Source: Spirosoma pollinicola
GTDB lineage: Bacteria; Bacteroidota; Bacteroidia; Cytophagales; Spirosomataceae
DNA length: 64,000 nucleotides
Assembly: GCF_002831565.1 (NCBI RefSeq)
Contig: NZ_CP025096.1
Location: forward strand, 2,023,027-2,087,026
Direction: 5' to 3'
The notes under the pieces: model-generated
Databases searched by the model: none
Seen by the model: only the letters and a program-made list of their open reading frames with translations
What the model was told of the DNA's origin: nothing
Part shown: piece by piece, positions 58,412 to 64,000 of the stretch
How the letters are laid out: every line of letters begins with the position of its first letter
Position numbering within the stretch: the first letter of the stretch is position 1
Translations under genes and position numbers: made by a program

Positions 58412-59764
58412 ATGACGTTTATCTCTAAATTCAGGGCGACGGTTTTACTGTTTGCACTCACTATCGTTTCGCTATATGCGCAAACAGGCACCAGACAAGC
58501 GCCCCCGCTACTGGCTGCAGCCGCTCCCGAAACCGTTGGATTTTCATCTGAACGACTCAACCGTATCGACGGACTAATTCAATCGTACATCGACAAAAAA
58601 GCGTTTCCCGGTGTAACCGCTATCGTGGTGCGCAATGGCAAGATCGTTTATCATAAAGCCTTCGGCACGTCAGATCTGGCGGTAAACAAACCGTTGGCGA
58701 AAGATGCGATTTACCGCATTGCCTCCATGACAAAGGCCATTACATCGCTGGCCGTTATGATGCTCCACGAAGAAGGTAAAATCATGCTCGATGACCCGAT
58801 CAGCAAATACATTCCCGAGTTTGCCAAGCCAGTGGTTCTCGACAAGTTCAACGACAAAGACAGCACCTATACCACCATTCCGGCCAAGCGGGAAATTACC
58901 ATTCGGCATTTACTGACCCACATGTCGGGACTCAATTACAACGTCATTGCCAGCGATCCACACATGCGGATCATTTATACAAAAGCTGGCATTATCGATG
59001 CCTTCACGACCCAGAATGTCAAAATTGGGGATGCGGTGAAGATATTGGCCAAACTTCCTCTCAATCACCAGCCCGGCGAAAAATGGACCTATGGATTGAG
59101 TATTGACGTGTTGGGCGCTTTAGTGGAAGTCGTTTCGGGTATGCCGCTGGACCAGTTTTTCCAGAAACGCATCTTCGAGCCGCTGGGTATGAAAGATACC
59201 TATTTCTATTTGCCTGACTCGAAAAAAGAACGTTTGGTAGCCTTGTATTCCGAAGACAAAGACAAAAATCTGGTCAAAACGGCAACAATAAAAAGCCTGC
59301 CTACCGATCCTGATTTCCCGATTGTTGGGGCAAAAGCTTATTTCTCCGGTGGGGGTGGTTTGTCGAGTACGGCTTATGATTACGCTATTTTTTTGCAGAT
59401 GTTGCTCAATGACGGCGTCTATAATGGCAAGCGTTTCCTCAGCCGTAAAAGCGTTGATCTGTTCACTAACTCGAACCAGACCGGCACACTTTTCCCCGAT
59501 CCACACGGTTATTTTAGCCTGGGGTTTGCGGTCACTAATGAAAAGGGACATACGAAAGACCTGAGTAGTGTAGGTACGTTTTCGTGGGGTGGCGCCTTCA
59601 GCACGGATTACTTCGCCGACCCGAAAGAAAAAATCTGTGCTGTCCTGATGAAGCAAATGTGGGGAACAAGCTATGGTGGAGAGCTTGACGATAAATTCGG
59701 CATGATGATCTATCAGGCACTGGACGATCAGGAAGCCGTTGAAACAGAACCTGTACGTCCGTAG
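58412..59764 (+). CDS. Exported serine hydrolase, class C beta-lactamase-like
   Basis: A 450-residue protein. The signal peptide FRATVLLFALTIVSLYAQ is followed by YRIASMTKAITSLAVMML (Ser105-M-T-Lys108), WTYGLSIDVLGALVEV in the position of the YxN motif, and a late FSWGGAFSTDYFADPKEKI. It is the transpeptidase-like esterase type that Bacteroidota carry in many copies. The substrate is unknown. It is downstream of the 58.2-kb palindrome, so it is a separate unit from 56888-58183. Confidence 0.88.
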   Translation: MTFISKFRATVLLFALTIVSLYAQTGTRQAPPLLAAAAPETVGFSSERLNRIDGLIQSYIDKKAFPGVTAIVVRNGKIVYHKAFGTSDLAVNKPLAKDAIYRIASMTKAITSLAVMMLHEEGKIMLDDPISKYIPEFAKPVVLDKFNDKDSTYTTIPAKREITIRHLLTHMSGLNYNVIASDPHMRIIYTKAGIIDAFTTQNVKIGDAVKILAKLPLNHQPGEKWTYGLSIDVLGALVEVVSGMPLDQFFQKRIFEPLGMKDTYFYLPDSKKERLVALYSEDKDKNLVKTATIKSLPTDPDFPIVGAKAYFSGGGGLSSTAYDYAIFLQMLLNDGVYNGKRFLSRKSVDLFTNSNQTGTLFPDPHGYFSLGFAVTNEKGHTKDLSSVGTFSWGGAFSTDYFADPKEKICAVLMKQMWGTSYGGELDDKFGMMIYQALDDQEAVETEPVRP

Positions 59765-59776
59765 TAACGCCAACCA

Positions 59777-59826
59777 AAAAAGCTGCGGGGCAATCTGACT
59801 AACATCAGATTGCCCCGCAGCTTTTT
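59777..59826. terminator. Strong bidirectional terminator
   Basis: AAAAAGCTGCGGGGCAATCT plus GA (59777-59798) is fully reverse-complemented at 59805-59826 around a 6-base loop, with A and T tracts at the ends. It separates two convergent genes. Confidence 0.92.
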
Positions 59827-59846
59827 ATAAATCGTGTAGTTGACTT

Positions 59847-60287
59847 TTACCGTTCAGGAAACGTTTCTACCTGACCCGACAAATCCTGTATAGCTTCCTG
59901 CAATTGATTCCGACTCAGCATAATATCCATTTCCAACGGAAAATCAGGGTATTCGTGCCAGGATGGCGTCAAATCGTGTCCTAACTGAATCTGTAACCGA
60001 TACTTATCATTAGGCAATGCCTTGGCATCCATACTTAAACCCGGCTCCGAAAACGTCAGGGCAACATGATTAGTGGCCTTATTCCAGAGTGACCGTAATC
60101 CAACAAGCAACCGTTTAACTTCCCACGTATGCAAGCGCGCTAGCTGTGTATCAGCCTTCTGTCCCCAAAGCGTGGAAAACTGGCATTGAAGCCGGTTTCG
60201 ATCCCGCCAGGTAGTTGTAGTCTTACCATACCCCAAAATGGCTAGTTCGAATGAGCCAGGTGAATCGGAAGAGGATACAAATTTCAT
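59847..60287 (-). CDS. WapI-like (immunity-protein-like) conserved protein
   Basis: A 146-residue cytosolic protein. FELAILGYGKTTTTWRDRNRLQCQ, the ARLHTWEVKRLLVGLRSLW middle and a late MDIMLSRNQLQEAIQDLSGQ, VETFPER follow the layout of WapI-type proteins (immunity to the WapA toxin of Bacillus): an opening with GYxxP-like and WL/V..V, a middle LTT.EL..L..WL and an ending LS...L..A...L..QL..FP.R. The resemblance is by pattern only. No WapA-like toxin is present nearby, so if it is an immunity protein it is an orphan. Confidence 0.45.
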   Translation of the reverse strand: MKFVSSSDSPGSFELAILGYGKTTTTWRDRNRLQCQFSTLWGQKADTQLARLHTWEVKRLLVGLRSLWNKATNHVALTFSEPGLSMDAKALPNDKYRLQIQLGHDLTPSWHEYPDFPLEMDIMLSRNQLQEAIQDLSGQVETFPER

Positions 60288-60466
60288 AGTATGTATAATT
60301 TAGGGAGCTATTGTATTGTCTACTTAACAAATATACTAAATATGTTGTTTATTTTTTCCAACAAAATCCGTTATTTACTATGTAACCTTGGGATTCTATG
60401 CAATGGGAAAACAAAGCATCATCGTAAGTTCATAGTCCACAAACCTATTGGCTTAGTCACTTTCCT

Positions 60467-60474
60467 TATCTTTG
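60467..60474 (+). promoter_or_regulatory. Candidate -7 box TATCTTTG
   Basis: Exact TAnnTTTG box 37 bases before the start of the saccharopine dehydrogenase-family gene, with a TTG at 60448-60450 somewhat closer than the usual -33 position. Confidence 0.5.
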
Positions 60475-60511
60475 CGCCAGAAAGAACACTCAAACTAATC
60501 ATTTCAGATAA

Positions 60512-61729
60512 ATGGCAAACGTGCTCATTATTGGAGCCGGTGGAGTTGGCAGCGTTGTCGCGCATAAATGCGCCATGAACAGCGATGTCTTCACAACGAT
60601 TATGCTGGCCAGCCGCACTAAATCCAAGTGCGACCGTATTGCGGCCGAAATTCAGGAAATGCACGGTATAACCGTTCAAACCGCGCAGGTAGATGCCGAT
60701 GTTGTGGCCGAAATGGTCGCGCTTATCCGGGCATTCAAGCCCGTGCTGGTTATAAACGTTGCCCTCCCCTACCAGGATTTACCCATTATGGACGCCTGCC
60801 TAGAAGCCGGTGTACACTATATGGATACGGCTAACTACGAACCTAAAGATGTAGCCAAGTTTGAGTATAGCTGGCAGTGGGCCTATAAAGAGCGCTTTGA
60901 ACAAGCGGGTTTGATGGCTCTCCTGGGTTGCGGTTTCGATCCGGGGGCTACGCAGGTCTTTACAGCCTACGCTAATAGGCACTACTTCGACCGGATGGAC
61001 TACCTGGATATCGTAGACTGTAATGCAGGGAATCACGGCAAAGCATTTGCCACGAACTTCAACCCGGAAATCAACATTCGCGAAATTACCCAACCCGGCC
61101 GCTATTGGGAAAATGGCGAATGGATTGAAATTCCGGCCATGAGCATTCATAAACCGATTGCCTACCCGGAAATCGGCGAGCGCGAATCGTATGTGCTTTA
61201 CCACGAAGAACTGGAATCCCTCGTTAAAAACTTTCCAACGCTGAAGCGTGCCAGATTCTGGATGACCTTCGGGCAGGCCTATCTGACTCACTTAGAAGTG
61301 CTTCAGAATGTGGGCATGACGCGTATCGACAAGGTTAAATTTCAGGGCATGGACGTTATCCCGCTCGAATTCCTGAAAGCGGTGCTCCCCGCTCCCGATT
61401 CGCTCGGCGAGAATTACACGGGGCAAACCAGTATCGGCTGTCAGATCAAAGGCGTGAAAGACGGCGAAGAACGTACCTATTTCATCTGGAATAACTGTGA
61501 CCACGCCGAAACCTATCGCGAAGTGCGCGGACAGGCGGTTAGCTACACAACGGGCGTTCCGGCCATGATTGGCGCTATGCTGATGCTTACAGGCGTTTGG
61601 ATGAAACCCGGTGTGTGGAATTGCGAAGAACTGGACCCCGATCCATTTATCGTACAGATGAACAAGCAGGGTTTAACCGTTCAGGAACGTATTAACATTC
61701 CATTACCCCACGACTATCCAGAGGCTTAA
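60512..61729 (+). CDS. Saccharopine dehydrogenase-family protein (carboxynorspermidine dehydrogenase-like)
   Basis: A 405-residue NAD(P) enzyme. The Rossmann opening VLIIGAGGVGSVVAHKCAMN (4-23) is followed by LASRTKSKCDRIAAEIQE, the substrate-side YMDTANYEPKD, LLGCGFDPGATQVFTAY, and IDIVDCNAGNHGKAFATNFNPEINIREITQP. This is the group that includes LYS9-type and carboxynorspermidine dehydrogenases; in Bacteroidota carboxynorspermidine is a step in spermidine synthesis. The decarboxylase partner NspC is not in the window, so polyamine function is likely but unproven. Confidence 0.85.
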   Translation: MANVLIIGAGGVGSVVAHKCAMNSDVFTTIMLASRTKSKCDRIAAEIQEMHGITVQTAQVDADVVAEMVALIRAFKPVLVINVALPYQDLPIMDACLEAGVHYMDTANYEPKDVAKFEYSWQWAYKERFEQAGLMALLGCGFDPGATQVFTAYANRHYFDRMDYLDIVDCNAGNHGKAFATNFNPEINIREITQPGRYWENGEWIEIPAMSIHKPIAYPEIGERESYVLYHEELESLVKNFPTLKRARFWMTFGQAYLTHLEVLQNVGMTRIDKVKFQGMDVIPLEFLKAVLPAPDSLGENYTGQTSIGCQIKGVKDGEERTYFIWNNCDHAETYREVRGQAVSYTTGVPAMIGAMLMLTGVWMKPGVWNCEELDPDPFIVQMNKQGLTVQERINIPLPHDYPEA

Positions 61730-61746
61730 CTATAATTTGTTAAAAT

Positions 61747-61780
61747 TGAAATCCCGCTAACGTAAGACGGCGGGATTTCA
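61747..61780. terminator. Hairpin terminator after the dehydrogenase gene
   Basis: TGAAATCCCGC (61747-61757) and GCGGGATTTCA (61770-61780) pair perfectly with a 12-base loop, just after the stop codon at 61729. Confidence 0.8.
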
Positions 61781-62028
61781 GTTAGTTAGCCAACCAGTAA
61801 GATCCACCGAACCTTATTAGTATTGTTGCAACGGGTCAGCTTTGCCAGATGAAGTTTTGTATCAAGGATAAGGCAGCCATCCTGATTAATGCCATGTTGA
61901 ACAGACCACAGGGCAGGCGTGCACCTAAGGTTAATTCACACGAGTTATTTCTTATTGTTTTTGTAAGTATTCGAAATTTTCAATTAACTAAGTAGCTGAT
62001 AATCAGAAGCTAAACAACTCTACTGGAG

Positions 62029-62610
62029 CTAGTCCGGGAAAATAGAGCCAATTAACTGTTCCATTTTTTGGTACTCCTTGCCAGCAGATGCCTGAACGGC
62101 TTGCACATATTCGTCAAACCGACCATCCGCAATTTCACCATATAACAGAGGTGCAAACCCCTGTTATATGGCCATAAGGTTTGCCAGAACCCGAGCGGTT
62201 CGTCCATTCCCCTCCCTGAACGGATGAATAAACAGGAATTCGCCATGAACACTCGCCACATCCTTAATCAGGCTGTTTTTATCAGCGTAGCTATTGGGTA
62301 AAGCCGCGAGAATTTCCTCCTCAAAGGCTTTCATAGTTTCGGGTAAAAATCGAGCCGAAGCAAACGGAAACCCTCCCTTTGAGATATTGACATCCCTATA
62401 TTTACCGGCAAAAGCATACAGGTGAGCTAACGACAACTTATGTAGTTTGAGAATATAGGCAGTATTGAATTTGGTTCGGTTCGTTAGCCGCTCGGTTAGG
62501 TATATTTCTGCCCGTAAAAACCCATCAAACTCAGCCAGACCAATTTCTTCAGCCGATTTTAACCCAAGAAGGTTTGGTAATACTTCGTTGTGGTTTCCTG
62601 CGGGAGTCAT
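62029..62610 (-). pseudogene. Fic-family protein interrupted by an in-frame stop
   Basis: From the ATG at 62610 the frame gives MTPAGNHNEVLPNLLGLKSA, helices with RTKFNTAYILKLHKLSLAHL and the complete Fic catalytic motif HPFREGNGRTAR (about residues 129-140). After VLANLMAI a TAA (62164-62166) stops translation. The same frame then continues for 44 codons as QGFAPLLYGEIADGRFDEYV, QAVQASAGKEYQKMEQ and LIGSIFPD to a TAG at 62029-62031, an intact C-terminal half. The ancestral gene would be 193 codons. The TAA lies in a perfect hairpin. AMPylation or a similar transfer is expected of the intact form. Confidence 0.85.
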
Positions 62611-62662
62611 AGTTCATAAAGGGATAGAGGCTAAACTGTAAATAATTCTTGAGCGACCCCAC

Positions 62663-64000
62663 TTACATCAACACACCCTGGAATACTTCATCAAGTCGGG
62701 ATACGGGTTTGATATTAATTTTATAGCCTTTCGTATCCAGCCCTTTTAAATTATACTTGGAGATAAACATTTGTTTGAAACCCAGTTTTTCGGCTTCGGC
62801 AATGCGGGATTCGATCCGGCTTACTGCCCGCACCTCGCCCCCTAGCCCAACCTCGGCAGCAAAAACGATGGATGGCGGAATGGCAATGTCTTCGTAACTA
62901 GACACAATGGCAGCACAAACGGCTAAGTCGATGGCCGGGTCTTCGACACGCAAACCACCAGCAATGTTCAGAAATACATCCTGCTGACCAAGCCGGAAGC
63001 CCCCGCGTTTCTCTAATACGGCAAGCAACATATTCAGCCGCTTGGCATCGAAACCGGTGCTGCTTCGTTGGGGTGTACCATAGGTAGCCACGCTCACTAA
63101 AGCCTGACTCTCAATCAATAGCGGCCGGTTTCCTTCCAGCATCGATCCGATAGTAACGCCACTCAGGGCTTCGTCGCGCTGAGAGATCAGGATTTCGGAA
63201 GGGTTAGTTACCTGCCGGAGTCCCGAACCGAGCATTTCGTAAATACCGAGCTCGTCGGTACTGCCAAAACGGTTTTTGTTGGTTCGTAGAATCCGGTAAG
63301 TCGTATGCCGATCACCTTCAAACGTCAGCACCGTATCGACCATGTGTTCCAGCACTTTAGGACCCGCCAGTGTGCCCTCTTTGGTGATGTGGCCAATCAT
63401 GAACACAGGTACGCCACTTTCTTTGGCATACTTCATAAACTCGGCCGCACATTCGCGCACTTGCGAAACACTGCCCGCTCCCGATTCCACCAATGACGAC
63501 TGCATGGTTTGAATCGAGTCGATGATCAGGATTTCCGGCTCGAAATGTTCCACTACCCGAAAGATGTTCTGGGTAGATGTTTCGGTCATAACGTGGCAAT
63601 CGCTGGTGGGGGCATCCAGACGTTCGGCCCGCATTTTAATCTGCTGCTCACTTTCTTCGCCAGACACATAGAGCACACGCATACCAGCCAGGCTGAGGGC
63701 AATTTGCAGGAGGAGTGTCGATTTGCCAATACCCGGCTCACCGCCAATCAGGACAAGTGAACCGGCAACAATGCCGCCACCCAGTACCCGGTTCAATTCA
63801 CCATCTACGGTGTAAATTCGGGGTTGTTCTTCGTAATTGATCGCGTGGAGCGCCTTAGGTTTGGCGGCTACTTTCAGGCTACCCGGCCCGGCCGATGGGC
63901 TACGCCAGCCGCCTTTTTCGGGCTCATCCTTTTGAACAACTTCTTCTACGATCGTATTCCATTCTCCACACGACGCGCAGCGGCCCATCCATTTAGCAGA
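62663..64000 (-). CDS. radA: DNA repair protein RadA, 3' part
   Basis: ATPase that helps branch migration in recombination. The window holds 445 codons and the gene runs off the right edge; the frame is open to the end (SAKW before MGRCASCGEWNTIVEE). Only the second CxxC of the zinc finger (CASCGEW) is visible. Walker A is GGEPGIGKSTLL, followed by VLYVSGEESEQQIKMRAERL, the RadA-specific NKNRFGSTDELGIYEM and, at the end, a Lon-like domain (SSTGFDAKRLNMLLAVLEKRGG, FAAEVGLGGEVRAVSRIESRIAEAEKLGF). Confidence 0.95.
   Translation of the reverse strand, partial: SAKWMGRCASCGEWNTIVEEVVQKDEPEKGGWRSPSAGPGSLKVAAKPKALHAINYEEQPRIYTVDGELNRVLGGGIVAGSLVLIGGEPGIGKSTLLLQIALSLAGMRVLYVSGEESEQQIKMRAERLDAPTSDCHVMTETSTQNIFRVVEHFEPEILIIDSIQTMQSSLVESGAGSVSQVRECAAEFMKYAKESGVPVFMIGHITKEGTLAGPKVLEHMVDTVLTFEGDRHTTYRILRTNKNRFGSTDELGIYEMLGSGLRQVTNPSEILISQRDEALSGVTIGSMLEGNRPLLIESQALVSVATYGTPQRSSTGFDAKRLNMLLAVLEKRGGFRLGQQDVFLNIAGGLRVEDPAIDLAVCAAIVSSYEDIAIPPSIVFAAEVGLGGEVRAVSRIESRIAEAEKLGFKQMFISKYNLKGLDTKGYKINIKPVSRLDEVFQGVLM

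Overview
The window looks like ordinary chromosome from a Bacteroidota species of the Cytophagales, most like Spirosoma or a close relative. The clues are a CotH protein with a C-terminal type IX secretion sorting domain, the gliding-type ABC ATPase GldA, the bacillithiol enzyme BshA, an outer-membrane beta-barrel protein with an N-terminal carboxypeptidase-regulatory-like domain, many SPI/SPII-exported enzymes, promoters with the Bacteroidota TAnnTTTG box, and weak or absent Shine-Dalgarno sequences. No tRNA, rRNA, CRISPR array or prophage was recognised.

Layout. 1-8.6 kb: start of an S8 peptidase, Xaa-Pro aminopeptidase, TetR regulator, CotH protein, glycosyltransferase, a TIM-barrel/DUF1080 sugar pair, MoeB-rhodanese. 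8.6-19.7 kb: panD, a flippase-like membrane protein, rfaE2, a zinc peptidase, an exported methyltransferase, an amino acid permease, gldA, a REP-associated tyrosine transposase (RAYT) sitting among its own palindromes, a DUF4136 lipoprotein, aroB and an MFS transporter. 19.7-23.3 kb: an AT-richer accessory patch with a decayed IS1182-like element, a 130-bp MITE sharing its ends, and small envelope proteins. 23.3-35.4 kb: exported aminotransferase, heptosyltransferase-like GT9, M16 peptidase, MazG-like protein, fatty acid hydroxylase, NDH-2, bshA, UbiA prenyltransferase, MerC, and an MbnP/MbnH copper-protein pair. 35.6-43.3 kb: outer-membrane receptor, sigma factor/SRPBCC pair, sugar epimerase, ScyD-like lipoprotein, DUF1059 and an alpha/beta hydrolase. 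43.4-46.5 kb: a TPP riboswitch followed by thiM-thiE-thiD-tenA, a thiamine salvage operon. 46.6-64 kb: stress and regulatory genes (PPOX, MacB-like permease, two AraC regulators, DinB, VOC), three serine hydrolases, a HipA-like kinase with DUF3037, a WapI-like protein, a saccharopine dehydrogenase-family enzyme, a broken fic gene and the 3' part of radA.

The most striking layer is between the genes. The window holds many long inverted repeats, nearly all at gene 3' ends. One family (core GCGGACATCCTGTCCGC, foot GTAG or GTAA) occurs five times, three of them around or beside the RAYT gene that probably mobilises it. Several copies supply the stop codon or last codons of the neighbouring gene. 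Other palindromes have rewritten genes: a 75-bp hairpin sits in frame inside the signal peptide of the MbnH-like peroxidase, the start codon of the sigma factor lies in a 33-bp inverted repeat, and the premature stop in fic lies in a hairpin that the mutation seems to have made perfect.
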